Below, one piece after another: positions 28,970 through 38,240 of a DNA stretch of 53,829 nucleotides (the stretch's first letter is position 1; each line of letters opens with the position of its first letter). A program made the translations under genes and the position numbers. The stretch covers positions 1 to 53,829 of the forward strand of contig MAAF01000053.1 in the NCBI GenBank assembly GCA_002163005.1, given 5' to 3'. The stretch is from Colwellia psychrerythraea (GTDB lineage: Bacteria; Pseudomonadota; Gammaproteobacteria; Enterobacterales; Alteromonadaceae). A model generated the notes under the pieces. That model saw nothing but the letters and a program-made list of their open reading frames with translations, was not told the origin of the DNA and searched no databases.

Positions 28970-29410
28970 TTACACTGCGACGTTGGCTTTAAAGCCCTCT
29001 ATAAGCTGATCACCATTACTCAAGTGTTGCGCCATCATAGGGTAAAGCATCATTTCTTCTTTCATATTATGCTGCTGCATCATTACCATTAAGGTTTCGG
29101 ATAAGCCTAAATATTCATCTTTATCTTTTGCAGCAAGGGCGTTATCAAGTGATTGCACCAATGCACGCATTTGTTGATGTTCCATACGCATGACTTGTGT
29201 TGGTCCTGCTGTCATACCGGTAGCTTGTTCAAATTGTGGAAACAAAGTGTCTTCTTCTTGGGCTAAATGCTCAGTTAATTCACTGGCAAAAAGCTGCCAT
29301 TTAGCTAAAGCTAACGACCAATTTTTATCGGCTACAGCGGCTTCAGCTTCTGAAAAAAACGCATCACATTCTCTATGTTTTGTTGTCATGTACTCTGGAA
29401 TTGAACTCAT
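28970..29410 (-). CDS. Hemerythrin HHE-domain protein
   Basis: 146 residues, a four-helix bundle with di-iron ligands: KHRECDAFF, ELTEHLAQEEDTLFPQFE, RMEHQQMRALV, and QQHNMKEEMMLYPMM (H...E-type ligands). It probably binds O2 or NO or repairs iron centres in the cytoplasm. First gene of the hemerythrin-DUF2249-membrane protein run; a TTGAC-N4-ATTAA element resembling an FNR/Dnr box lies 61-74 bp upstream. Confidence 0.9.
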   Translation of the reverse strand: MSSIPEYMTTKHRECDAFFSEAEAAVADKNWSLALAKWQLFASELTEHLAQEEDTLFPQFEQATGMTAGPTQVMRMEHQQMRALVQSLDNALAAKDKDEYLGLSETLMVMMQQHNMKEEMMLYPMMAQHLSNGDQLIEGFKANVAV

Positions 29411-29470
29411 AAATCTTCCTACTATCTATTATCAATAGAGGCATGTTAAAGCAGGAACTAGTGCTATGTT

Positions 29471-29484
29471 TTGACCTACATTAA
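29471..29484 (-). promoter_or_regulatory. FNR/Dnr-like box upstream of the hemerythrin operon
   Basis: TTGACCTACATTAA differs by two bases from the FNR/Dnr palindrome TTGAT-N4-ATCAA. It sits 61-74 bp upstream of the start codon, a usual activator distance. Binding is inferred only. Confidence 0.4.
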
Positions 29485-29648
29485 TAAATACCAAAAAAGA
29501 AACTACAATTGAAAAACAAAATGAGAACAGAAGAAACGAAGAAAAAATTAAGCCGAGGTGTATTAACTAACAATAGAGAGGATAAACTAGCGCGATGTTT
29601 AACGAAATAAAAAATCGCGCTTAGCCAGAAGAAATGAAGAAATTAACG

Positions 29649-30125
29649 CTAATCTTTTACTGCTAATAAATTACGAATTGAAATGGTGATCTCTTCAATA
29701 TTATCAACATCAACCGGCGCAATGAAAATGGTATCGTCTCCAGCAAGTGTACCTAAAATACCTGCAGACTCGCCCATACTATCCAGCATACGAGAAATTA
29801 ATGGCGCAGCGCCAATACCTGTCTTTAAGATGATTTGCATCTTATTATGCTTAACACTCAATACCACTGATTCGATTGATTGCTTTGACTTAGGCACTGC
29901 CAATTCATCTGGCAGAATATAAATCATTTCATTATTGGTATTACGCGTTTTAACTGCACCGAGTTTAGATAATAAGCGAGAAATTTTCGCTTGCGACATA
30001 TCCTTGAAACCCTGTGCGGCAAGTGCTTCTGCTAATTGACCTTGAGAGCCGTAACATTGCTCTTTTAATAATCTTTTAAATGCCTGAACTAATAGGGACT
30101 CTTTCTCTTTTCGGTTGCTGGTCAT
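29649..30125 (-). CDS. argR: Arginine repressor ArgR
   Basis: 158 residues. The N-terminal winged helix-turn-helix (FKRLLKEQCYGSQGQLAEAL, MSQAKISRLLSKLG) is followed by the C-terminal hexamerisation and arginine-binding domain (GILGTLAGDDTIFIAP). It controls arginine biosynthesis and catabolism. A near-perfect ARG box lies 59-76 bp upstream, indicating autoregulation. In many relatives argR faces mdh; here no mdh is present upstream. Confidence 0.96.
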   Translation of the reverse strand: MTSNRKEKESLLVQAFKRLLKEQCYGSQGQLAEALAAQGFKDMSQAKISRLLSKLGAVKTRNTNNEMIYILPDELAVPKSKQSIESVVLSVKHNKMQIILKTGIGAAPLISRMLDSMGESAGILGTLAGDDTIFIAPVDVDNIEEITISIRNLLAVKD

Positions 30126-30183
30126 TTAGCTTCTTCATATAATTAATTTGTATATACTAATTCTACACTATTGATACTCAATT

Positions 30184-30201
30184 AGTGAATATTTATTCAA
30201 T
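30184..30201. promoter_or_regulatory. ARG box (ArgR operator)
   Basis: AG-TGAATATTTATTCA-AT is a perfect palindromic match to the ARG box consensus (TGAATWWWWATTCA) in the argR promoter region. A second box at the usual 3-bp spacing is not evident. Confidence 0.75.
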
Positions 30202-30245
30202 AATTGTCATGTTTTTTAGGCTGAAATCGCCTTCATATCATTATC

Positions 30246-30413
30246 TCAACGAAAATCATTAAAATCAGTATTTTCTTGGTAAGCTTTTAAGGGGCTTTTG
30301 TGCAAAGCCACACGCCATCGCTCTGTTGAAACGATAAAACTATCGGCAATTAACATCGCTCTAGCGCCATCTTTGAACTTATGGCTAGCAATAAACTCAT
30401 TGGAACCTAATTG
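30246..30413 (-). pseudogene. Probable remnant or short gene, 55 open codons, no start for the full frame
   Basis: Read on the minus strand, the frame after a TAG at 30416 is open for 55 codons and reads like real protein: residues 12-28 are KFKDGARAMLIADSFIV, then STERWRVALHKS and AYQENTDFNDFR before a TGA. There is no ATG, GTG or TTG at its beginning; the only Met would give a 36-residue product without a clear ribosome binding site. It looks like the C-terminal remnant of a decayed gene, or a short gene in its own right. Family not recognised. Confidence 0.4.
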
Positions 30414-30449
30414 CTAAAGGGTTAGCAAATATTCCCTAGGAAGAAGAAT

Positions 30450-30477
30450 AAATAATGGGCTAGAAAGCCCATTATTT
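30450..30477. terminator. Terminator after the di-heme oxidoreductase operon
   Basis: A perfect 12-bp stem AAATAATGGGCT / AGCCCATTATTT with a 4-nt loop lies 27 bp after the minus-strand stop codon. The tail is T-rich but interrupted. Confidence 0.65.
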
Positions 30478-30503
30478 GTCAATTATTAAAATTTTACGGT
30501 TAG

Positions 30504-32111
30504 CTACAATGACATGACAAAGTCTAAGAGTGCTTGCCTATCTGTTTGTGTCAAAGTCATAAAGTCTGCTTTACTTTGCTGCGCTTCACCGCCGTGCCAT
30601 AAAATAGCTTCTTCAACCGTTGCAGCTCGGCCATCATGTAACAATCCTGCGGCAGGGTTAACCGTTTTAGTTAAGCCTATTCCCCATAAAGGTCTCGTTT
30701 TCCATTCAACACCGGTAGCAGTGAAGTCTCGACGGTTATCAGCTAAGCCTTCACCTAAGTCATGCAGTAACATGTCAGTAAAAGGATATATTTTCTGACC
30801 TTTCAACCCATCAGGCGCCGGTAAACCACCCACTAATAACTCACCTGTTGCGGTAGTAAATTCAGGTTGATGACAACCAGTGCAATTAACTTTATCAAAA
30901 AGCTGAGCACCTGCAATTACAGATTCATTTTCAATATTACGTCTTGCGGGTACAGCTAATGTTTCGGCATAAAATACTACTTCATCTGAAAATTCTTGCG
31001 ACGCTTCAGTATTACCTTGTTCATCAACACCGGTATCAACAAAATTTGTTCGTGTTAAATAACTTTCATGCAATGGTGTGTTAGCAATACTTTCATCAGG
31101 AAATAATGGATTGGTAACCCCCATATCGCCTCGTAATGCTCCAAGAGATTGCACACGAACACTGGGTGTACTGGCTTTCCAACCAAAGCGGCCTAAAGAT
31201 ACTGGAATAGGGTCATTATTTTTTGCTTTAACCGGATCAAACACCCAATTTGGACGTCCAGATATTCCATCTTCATTTGAATCATTTTCATCGGCAATAG
31301 CCAAAATGTCAGCTTCATTGATAAGTTCAAGCAAACCTAAACCAAAAACTGGCATACCATTTCTTGGACTGTATCGAACATTTGCTTGCAAAATAGCACT
31401 ATCTAAACGATTTTCAGCGCTAACATCATAAGGTTGTTCAATGGTAAATATTGGCTTTTTAAGTTCAACGGAACTGCCATCGGCATATTCCACGGTTGAA
31501 TATTGATAAGCAAGATAAACATCGGCTTGACCAATGAAAGGATTTTCTTGCCAATCATCTCTGGCTTTTAATACGCCTCGATGAAATAACTGTGTACCAA
31601 AACCATCAACACCCGCATTTTTACAGTAATTGTTATCTGCTGATGGGTTAGAGCACTCACCATCATCAATACTCATGCGTAAGAAAATTCCTGCTTCAGG
31701 ACCTAACAAAACACGCTCTTGACCTTGAGCCAAGGTAATTGTTGAAGATCGACCATCACGTTGATGACAAGAATTACAATCTTGATTATTAAAGACAGGT
31801 CCTAAACCATCGAGTTCAGGATGCTCACTATTAGGAGCCGTAGTAAATGCTGTTTCAAAATGAGCATCACCGGCTAAATGTTTATCTAACTGTTCAGTAG
31901 TTAGATTAGGCATAGGTGTTGAAAAACCATGCCCTGAATCACTCGCGCTTACCGCGGTAGCATCGCCACCTAATTGACTTACATGGGTATAAGTAACTTG
32001 AGATACTTCTTCTTTTTCATCTGAGCTGCTTGAGTTACAGCCAGAAACAATTATCGAACTGGCGATAATGATGGCCAAGTTTGACCATTTTGCTCTTCTT
32101 AAATTTTTCAT
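30504..32111 (-). CDS. Di-heme cytochrome c lipoprotein, DUF1111/thiol oxidoreductase (DHOR) family
   Basis: 535 residues. The lipobox IIVSGC places acylation at Cys25. Two c-type heme sites are seen: CNSCH (112-116) and CTGCH (410-414). Family blocks are present: LDGLGPVFNNQDCNSCH, SPRNGMPVFGLGLLELI, GRFGWKASTPSV, TRPLWGIGLTK and LLHDGRAATVEEAILWHGGEA. It is exported and probably transfers electrons in the periplasm. It is third in a porin-imelysin-DHOR run with Fur-box-like sites upstream, so a role in iron acquisition or iron redox is likely. Confidence 0.92.
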   Translation of the reverse strand: MKNLRRAKWSNLAIIIASSIIVSGCNSSSSDEKEEVSQVTYTHVSQLGGDATAVSASDSGHGFSTPMPNLTTEQLDKHLAGDAHFETAFTTAPNSEHPELDGLGPVFNNQDCNSCHQRDGRSSTITLAQGQERVLLGPEAGIFLRMSIDDGECSNPSADNNYCKNAGVDGFGTQLFHRGVLKARDDWQENPFIGQADVYLAYQYSTVEYADGSSVELKKPIFTIEQPYDVSAENRLDSAILQANVRYSPRNGMPVFGLGLLELINEADILAIADENDSNEDGISGRPNWVFDPVKAKNNDPIPVSLGRFGWKASTPSVRVQSLGALRGDMGVTNPLFPDESIANTPLHESYLTRTNFVDTGVDEQGNTEASQEFSDEVVFYAETLAVPARRNIENESVIAGAQLFDKVNCTGCHQPEFTTATGELLVGGLPAPDGLKGQKIYPFTDMLLHDLGEGLADNRRDFTATGVEWKTRPLWGIGLTKTVNPAAGLLHDGRAATVEEAILWHGGEAQQSKADFMTLTQTDRQALLDFVMSL

Positions 32112-32190
32112 AGGGAATACTTCCAGGATATTCGTCTAAACAGATGTGCATCCTTGCACAACATTCATCCTTGAAAAAGACTCTACACGA

Positions 32191-33321
32191 CTACTGCTGC
32201 CACTCTTTCAACTGCGTTAACACATCATTCTCTAACGAGGCTTGCAATGTTGTTAACGTATCAATTGCTGTTTGAATTCGAACGCGAGCATCTGCATCAT
32301 TAATAGCCTGTCTAAAAGGTAGGTCATTGTCACCTGCAATGGCTTTAATTGCTGCGATAGCATCAGCTATTTCAGTGTCGACGCGCGTTGCTATAGCTGC
32401 ATCCGCTGCTGTAACAAAATCAATAATACCGGTTTTATCTGCTTGCCCTAGGAACTCACCACGATAAACATTTTGAACACCTTGAATATTGTCAGTAAAA
32501 TCGGCTAGAGAGTTCCAGCTATATTGTGATTCTACTTTTGTGGTATCGATATTATCAATACTGCTGCCAAAGGGTTCAGCGATTTTACCATTGCCTACCT
32601 CATCAACTATCCCGATCATGCCGTTAATTAATTCTTCTACTACACCTAACTGAGAAGCGTAAACAGCATTATCCGCTGTCAGTAATAAGTCTTTATAGGC
32701 AGGAGATTTGTCATCATTAGGATCATTAGCAACAGTCCATGCATCAAACAATGTTTGCGTATGCGTTTTAAAAACTTCTGCAGCAGCAGATAAGTATTCA
32801 CGCTCAAGATCTTTCATTTCACCAATAGCTTTTTCATTGTCGGCAACACCATCACCAAACAGTAAGAATTCCATGGTATGAAAACCTTGTACGTCATCAT
32901 TAAATGCCTTTAATTCCGTAGCATTAAAGCCTGATTGAGAGTCTAATAAATCTTGCAAATCACTAGTGTTCAATGGCCAAGTATCTAAATGTGGGTCAAT
33001 AGAAAGTGCATCAACAGGACCGAAGATATGAGACTCACCTTGCTCCCAATGTACACGAACATCCTTCCAAGCTTGTTGCGCTGCCGCTAAATTTTCTTCC
33101 GTAGCCGTATTGGCTAAATTTTGAGTCGCTAGTAGGAAAACGGCTGCCTCATCATTAAGGTTTTTATAGCCTGCAACAATCACATCATTGGTTAAATTAG
33201 TGATCATTTCTGTTGCCTCAAAGGCAAACCCTGTTACAACAGGAGCTTCCGATGAACTGCCGCCACAACCAGTAAGAAATACGCTCGATAAGGCCAAGGC
33301 CAGAAGTGATTTTTTTAACAT
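32191..33321 (-). CDS. Imelysin-like lipoprotein (iron-regulated, ICMP family)
   Basis: 376 residues. Lipoprotein signal with lipobox FLTGC (Cys19). The imelysin metal motif GxHxxE is GFHTME at 146-151, within the conserved FHTMEFLLFGDG; AQQAWKDVRVHWEQGES is the other family block. These proteins are periplasmic or surface iron-binding lipoproteins expressed under iron limitation; they are not proven peptidases. It lies between the porin and the DHOR gene (53 and 79 bp gaps), probably in one transcript. Confidence 0.92.
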   Translation of the reverse strand: MLKKSLLALALSSVFLTGCGGSSSEAPVVTGFAFEATEMITNLTNDVIVAGYKNLNDEAAVFLLATQNLANTATEENLAAAQQAWKDVRVHWEQGESHIFGPVDALSIDPHLDTWPLNTSDLQDLLDSQSGFNATELKAFNDDVQGFHTMEFLLFGDGVADNEKAIGEMKDLEREYLSAAAEVFKTHTQTLFDAWTVANDPNDDKSPAYKDLLLTADNAVYASQLGVVEELINGMIGIVDEVGNGKIAEPFGSSIDNIDTTKVESQYSWNSLADFTDNIQGVQNVYRGEFLGQADKTGIIDFVTAADAAIATRVDTEIADAIAAIKAIAGDNDLPFRQAINDADARVRIQTAIDTLTTLQASLENDVLTQLKEWQQ

Positions 33322-33374
33322 TTTATTGTGTTCCTTGTTTAAATATTGATATTAATTAACTGTCATTAAAATTT

Positions 33375-34751
33375 TTAGATTGAGAAAAAATAACCCATCG
33401 ATAAGCTAAAGCTGGTGCTATCATCTAAATTACTTTGTGCATACATTTGTTGTGCTACTTGTGCTTTTAAGACAATATTATTAATAGGAAAATAATTAAT
33501 ACCAAAGGCAACTGATTGTTTATCAAAACGATCTGTTGCATTGCCCTGCTCAACTTCTTTAATTGGGTTGGCATATTCATAAGTTGTGTACAAATAAAGG
33601 GGATTGCTTAAATTGAGAAGCCCTTGGCTGTTATAGGCGAGCTCAATGAATGATGACTCAGCTTCACTGCCTAGCTGTGCAAAGTTACCCGGTTTAAGGC
33701 CCGGCGTGGTTTTATTAGCATTGGTTATCGCTTCGCTGTCATCTAAAGTACCAAATAGATATTGCCCTCTGATTTGCCAATTTTCATAACTGTAAGCGCC
33801 GTGAAGGCCAATAATAGTAAGGTTTCCGTCACCTGCAACTTTGGTGCTATTGTTACGGTTTCCTGAAGTATCACCGGTATAATAACTAACACCAAACCCC
33901 TTACCTGCTTTTATATCGCCGTAATCTAAACGAAGGGTAAGTGCTAGGTCATCAGCATTAACTTGTTCAAATCTTTTTTGATGCCCAGTAGCCACCCATT
34001 CATAAGTTCGAAAATACTCTGAATTTAGTCCTGTTGTTATTAAGGTTTGTGCTGTGAACCCCTGCCATTTACTGATCAAGTTAACACCTGTTTCGTGCCA
34101 TACTTGTGGAATGAGTGTCGCTTCACTCCAATGACGTTGAGTGGTAAAATACTGACCTGGTTTATGTAAATCAGTACCTAAACCGACAGGTACAAAAATA
34201 TGACCCATTTTAATGGTGAAATTGTCATTCGCTGTATATTTTGCTTGCAGCTTTTCAACAATAACTTCGCCGCCCGCTTCAATTTCTGTTTCAAATTCAC
34301 CAAACTCTTCAAAACCATCATATTCAAGTGTTGAACCCACGCCGCCATGTTCATATTCAAGTTCAATTTCTACTTGCCATTTAGCATCAAAGTCGTAAAC
34401 AAACTCTAAGACGACTCGCTCTAAATCAGTGGTAGCTCTACGCTCTGGATCAACATCTTGGATATTACGATAAATCTCTTCGCTCTTATAAAGCACACTA
34501 CCGTATGAGTTAATTTGCCAATTATTATCATTATTATGACTGGCTGTTTTTTCCTCATGACGTTGTTCTTGCGCACTTAGCATTGTTGTTTTTAATTCTG
34601 CTAATTGTTTTTCAATCAGCTGCAGTTGCTCTTTCTGCTTTAATATTTCGGTCTGCAACTCAGTCTCACTAGCAGCAAAGCTTTGATGATGAACGAGAAA
34701 CAGAGTATTTATGGCTATAAATTTTAGGACGTTATTCATGGAATCACTCAA
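33375..34751 (-). CDS. Outer-membrane porin with N-terminal coiled coil
   Basis: 458 residues. A signal peptide (cut near SFAAS) is followed by a short coiled coil (ELQTEILKQKEQLQLIEKQLAELKT without its ends) and a 16-strand-type beta barrel ending in aromatic residues (SLSMGYFFSI). The organisation resembles OprO/OprP-like porins of Alteromonadales. It is the first gene of the operon with imelysin and DHOR, and two Fur-box-like elements lie just upstream of its start, so it may admit an iron complex across the outer membrane. Substrate not determined. Confidence 0.85.
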   Translation of the reverse strand: MSDSMNNVLKFIAINTLFLVHHQSFAASETELQTEILKQKEQLQLIEKQLAELKTTMLSAQEQRHEEKTASHNNDNNWQINSYGSVLYKSEEIYRNIQDVDPERRATTDLERVVLEFVYDFDAKWQVEIELEYEHGGVGSTLEYDGFEEFGEFETEIEAGGEVIVEKLQAKYTANDNFTIKMGHIFVPVGLGTDLHKPGQYFTTQRHWSEATLIPQVWHETGVNLISKWQGFTAQTLITTGLNSEYFRTYEWVATGHQKRFEQVNADDLALTLRLDYGDIKAGKGFGVSYYTGDTSGNRNNSTKVAGDGNLTIIGLHGAYSYENWQIRGQYLFGTLDDSEAITNANKTTPGLKPGNFAQLGSEAESSFIELAYNSQGLLNLSNPLYLYTTYEYANPIKEVEQGNATDRFDKQSVAFGINYFPINNIVLKAQVAQQMYAQSNLDDSTSFSLSMGYFFSI

Positions 34752-34759
34752 ATAAAAAC

Positions 34760-34797
34760 GAGAATTAATATTATTTGCGTTAATGATAATGACACTT
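34760..34797 (-). promoter_or_regulatory. Two abutting Fur-box-like sites
   Basis: Two adjacent 19-bp windows (34760-34778 and 34779-34797) each match the Fur consensus GATAATGATAATCATTATC at 13 of 19 positions by hand alignment, the second including GTTAATGATAATGA. They lie 9-46 bp upstream of the porin start, where Fur would block transcription. Binding is inferred. Confidence 0.5.
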
Positions 34798-35191
34798 GTT
34801 TACAATTACAAGTGAGAATTGTTTTTATTTGTAATGGCTATGAGGTAGATCAACTTTTCGGTGAAATTCAAGTGAAGTTCAAACTAAGCTCAACAGGGAT
34901 TAATTCCATCACTCCTCCTTAGTTCTTATTCTTAGTCAAACACGACACTGTAAATGATGAACGTTATGACAATGGGGGGCTCTTGGCGAATTACTTTTTG
35001 AAACCTATCTTTACAATTGAAATTAATAATTTTAGTTGTTTTTTTTGACTAAAACTTATCACTAGCGCACACTCTGTTGTCGATATTTATTATCAGAAAA
35101 CTTACAATCAAATAACAACTAAATAACATAAAATGTAGTCCCACAACTAATTGGATTCGGTTCAAAACTACATAAGAAAAGTAGGATAGCT
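34798..35191. other. Divergent intergenic region between the porin operon and the S46 peptidase
   Basis: About 390 bp, AT-rich, with no gene-like frame. It should hold both promoters. The peptidase start has AGGA 8-9 nt upstream. A third AT-rich inverted motif (AATTACAAG / TTTGTAAT, 34803-34834) is visible but unassigned. Confidence 0.4.
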
Positions 35192-37387
35192 ATGAATAAA
35201 ATGAAACAGTTACTGAGCTGGTCAGTAATACTGCCAACGATGGCTCTTAGCGTAGGTTCAGCATTAGCCGATGAAGGTATGTGGCAGCCAAACCAATTAC
35301 CAACTATCGCCAAAGAATTAACCAACGCGGGTTTAAAATTAAATCCAAATGATTTAACCGACCTTACTGGCTTCCCTATGGGTGCCATTGTTAGCTTGGG
35401 TGGTTGTACCGCATCATTTGTTTCTGATCAGGGCTTGGTGGCAACTAACCATCACTGTGTTTACGGCTCTGTACAATACAACTCAACAGCAGAAAACAAC
35501 TTACTTAAAAATGGTTTTTTAGCTAAAAACTTTGCTGAAGAATTACCCGCAACACCGGGTAGTCGTATTTATGTAACCGAAGAAATTACCGAAGTAACTA
35601 AACTGGTAAAATCAGGCGTTACTGAAAAAATGTCTGGTAGTGATCGTTATAAAACGGTTGATACTAACTCAAAAAGCTTAGTTGCCGAATGTGAAAATGA
35701 TGATAGATACCGCTGTAGTGTGGTTAACTTTCACGGTGGTTTAGAGTATTACTTATTCAAGCAGCTTACTATTCGTGATGTGCGTTTAGTACACGCACCG
35801 GCAAGCAGTATTGGCAAATACGGCGGCGATATCGATAATTGGATGTGGCCACGTCACACGGGTGATTACGGTTTTTATCGTGCGTATGTTGGTAAAGATG
35901 GTCAACCTGCTGACTTCAGCAAAGATAATGTTCCATACAAACCTAAACATCACTTAAAAGTAAACAAAAGCAGTGTTGATGACGGTGATTACATCATGGT
36001 TCTTGGCTACCCAGGTCGAACGAATCGCTACCGCACCGCTTACGAAGTTGAAAATACTTTCTCTTGGACTTATCCACACGCTAAAGCTTACCGCGAAGAG
36101 ATTATTGATTTAATTCATACGCATTCAGAAGTGGGTAGTGAAGCGCGTATTAAATATGAAAGCACGTTAGCTGGGCTTGCTAACTATGCTAAAAACTATG
36201 GTTCAATGATCCACAGTTACAATAAAGGATCTTTCTTAGAGCGTAAGCAAACACTTGAAGCAAACTTAACTAAATGGTTAAACAGCAGTTCAAAACGTAA
36301 AGCACAATACGGCGAAGCTTTATCGGGTTTAGACAACTTAGTTAAACAGGACGATAAACAACAAGCTCGAGATTTAATTTTAGGTTACATGCGTTACAGT
36401 AAAATGTTATCTACCGCAAAAAGACTTCATCGTTTAGCTGTTGAAAATACCAAACCAAACCTTGAACGTGAACATGGTTATCAAGAACGTGATATTGCCC
36501 GTTTTGAACAAAGTATGAAGTCTGTTGACCGTCGTTACGATGAAAAAATTGATCAAGAAATACTTGTTGCTATGTTAACGCACTACGTTGCTTTACCTAA
36601 AGCTGAGCGACTTAAATCATTTGATAAATTCTTTGGCTTAACCAATACCACAGCTAAAAACTTTAACGAGAAGAAGCTTCGCAAGCAGTTAAGCAAAATG
36701 TATAAAAACACCAAGCTTAATTCACAAGAACAGCGTTTAGCGCTTATGAATAAGTCGGTAAGTGACTTTAACAAGAGTAAAGACCCGTTTATTCAATTAG
36801 CCGTTACTAGTTTTAACGAACGTAAAGCAATTGAAGACAAATCTAAAGAGCTAGCAGGTAATATTCAAGCTTTCCGTCCTAAATACATGGAAGCGCTTAT
36901 TGCTTACTTCAACGACAATAACTTACCTGTATACGCCGACGCTAACAGTACTTTGCGTATTACTTACGGCAATGTAAAAGGTTACTCTCCTCAAGATGGT
37001 TTAACAGCTACGCCTTATACTACGCTTGAAGGTATTGTTGCCAAAGATACTGGCGTTGCACCCTTTGATGCGCCGCAAAAGCAATTAGACTTAATCAATA
37101 AAAAACAGTACGGCGAGTACGCGAAAAAAGCACTTGGCTCAGTACCTGTTAACTACTTAGGTACACTTGATATTACCGGTGGTAACTCAGGCTCACCTAC
37201 GCTAAACGACAAAGCTGAATTTGTTGGTTTAGTATTTGACGGTGTTTATGAAAGCATTATTGGTGATTGGGATTACGATACACAATTAAATCGCTCAATT
37301 CACGTTGATGTACGTTACATGCTTTGGGTTATGGAGCACGTAGATGGCGCCACTAACCTAATCGAAGAAATGGATATTGTTGAATAA
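35192..37387 (+). CDS. S46 family dipeptidyl-peptidase (DPP7/DPP11 type), periplasmic
   Basis: 731 residues with a signal peptide (ending SALAD). Chymotrypsin-like S46 motifs: catalytic His88 in ATNHHCVYG, the HTGDYGFYR block with WMWPRH, and the nucleophile Ser666 in GGNSGSPT. The central ~280 residues are the helical cap typical of S46 exopeptidases. It releases dipeptides from protein fragments in the periplasm, fitting a protein-degrading marine lifestyle. DPP7 versus DPP11 specificity depends on a residue near the C-terminal catalytic part that I cannot assign with confidence. Followed by a good terminator. Confidence 0.93.
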   Translation: MNKMKQLLSWSVILPTMALSVGSALADEGMWQPNQLPTIAKELTNAGLKLNPNDLTDLTGFPMGAIVSLGGCTASFVSDQGLVATNHHCVYGSVQYNSTAENNLLKNGFLAKNFAEELPATPGSRIYVTEEITEVTKLVKSGVTEKMSGSDRYKTVDTNSKSLVAECENDDRYRCSVVNFHGGLEYYLFKQLTIRDVRLVHAPASSIGKYGGDIDNWMWPRHTGDYGFYRAYVGKDGQPADFSKDNVPYKPKHHLKVNKSSVDDGDYIMVLGYPGRTNRYRTAYEVENTFSWTYPHAKAYREEIIDLIHTHSEVGSEARIKYESTLAGLANYAKNYGSMIHSYNKGSFLERKQTLEANLTKWLNSSSKRKAQYGEALSGLDNLVKQDDKQQARDLILGYMRYSKMLSTAKRLHRLAVENTKPNLEREHGYQERDIARFEQSMKSVDRRYDEKIDQEILVAMLTHYVALPKAERLKSFDKFFGLTNTTAKNFNEKKLRKQLSKMYKNTKLNSQEQRLALMNKSVSDFNKSKDPFIQLAVTSFNERKAIEDKSKELAGNIQAFRPKYMEALIAYFNDNNLPVYADANSTLRITYGNVKGYSPQDGLTATPYTTLEGIVAKDTGVAPFDAPQKQLDLINKKQYGEYAKKALGSVPVNYLGTLDITGGNSGSPTLNDKAEFVGLVFDGVYESIIGDWDYDTQLNRSIHVDVRYMLWVMEHVDGATNLIEEMDIVE

Positions 37388-37413
37388 CCTTTAGCTTATT
37401 CAAGTTTAACTAT

Positions 37414-37440
37414 AAAAATCCGGCCATGTGCCGGATTTTT
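37414..37440 (+). terminator. Terminator of the S46 peptidase gene
   Basis: A perfect 11-bp stem AAAAATCCGGC / GCCGGATTTTT with a 5-nt loop, about 27 bp after the stop codon. It can also serve the convergent gene at 37469. Confidence 0.85.
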
Positions 37441-37468
37441 TATTTTAAATTTACTAGAGGCTCATGAT

Positions 37469-38227
37469 TTATTCGAATTTTAACTTAATGGCATTGTCAA
37501 AAGCATGTGAGTTTTCAATACTAGTTAAGGCCTCAGCACTCGGTAAGGTGTCGTTGGAAATAAATTGAATAACACTTGGGTCGGGCTGACAAAAAAGTAT
37601 ATCGAATGCCAAACGATCCAAGCCATATAATCCACGATGAATCATATTCGCCGAAAAGATTAATAAATCTCCCGCTTCGAGTTTTATGATTTTTCCCTGT
37701 GATAGTGGCTGGTTATTTTTATGACCTCCTTGCTCTAACCTTACATTAAGTTCTTCAGTAGAGTCCCAACGTTTATGTGTACCTGGCACTAATTCAATAC
37801 CTGGCTCATCCAGTAGAGGCAGCCGAAAATGAATCACATCAGGTGCCGACAAAGCCGATTTTTGCTGTTCAATAGATAGGTGATATTGCGGATCTCTATG
37901 CCAATAGTTACTCTGCTTCGGATTCACAGGATTAAAAAATAGTTGGGTATTTAAAAAACAAGGCTGTTTGGGTATCAGTTCATTAACAACAGACATCACT
38001 GTATCTGAGCCAATAAAATCGAACAGTACTTGTCGCTGTTTATCATTTAAATGCTGGTTATTAGTAAGGTAGGCTGAATTAACTGCGCTCTGCGCATAAT
38101 AAGTTGCATTGTCCTTTTGCCATAAACGATGGAACTCCGCCAGTATGGTATGTAACTTTGAGACTTCACTATCGTTAAGAAATTTTCGTATAAGTAAGTA
38201 ACCACTTTCGCTGTACACCTTATTCAT
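37469..38227 (-). CDS. Phytanoyl-CoA dioxygenase (PhyH) family protein
   Basis: 252 residues, a double-stranded beta-helix Fe(II)/2-oxoglutarate oxygenase. The HxD iron ligands are in YWHRDPQYH, the distal His in ANMIHRGLYG followed by the Arg of LDRLAFDILF. The N-terminus YLLIRKFLNDSEVSKLHTI is typical. The substrate is unknown; relatives hydroxylate small secondary metabolites or lipids. Just upstream lies a decayed P-loop kinase gene, so it may once have been part of another operon. Confidence 0.85.
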   Translation of the reverse strand: MNKVYSESGYLLIRKFLNDSEVSKLHTILAEFHRLWQKDNATYYAQSAVNSAYLTNNQHLNDKQRQVLFDFIGSDTVMSVVNELIPKQPCFLNTQLFFNPVNPKQSNYWHRDPQYHLSIEQQKSALSAPDVIHFRLPLLDEPGIELVPGTHKRWDSTEELNVRLEQGGHKNNQPLSQGKIIKLEAGDLLIFSANMIHRGLYGLDRLAFDILFCQPDPSVIQFISNDTLPSAEALTSIENSHAFDNAIKLKFE

Positions 38228-38240
38228 AACGCTCCTTCAC

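Noticed and set aside
29589..29621. Hairpin AGCGCGAT / ATCGCGCT as argR terminator
   Set aside because: The loop is 17 nt and no T-run follows on the minus strand.
30146..30180. Second ARG box next to the clear one
   Set aside because: Only scattered AT matches; no palindrome at the expected spacing.
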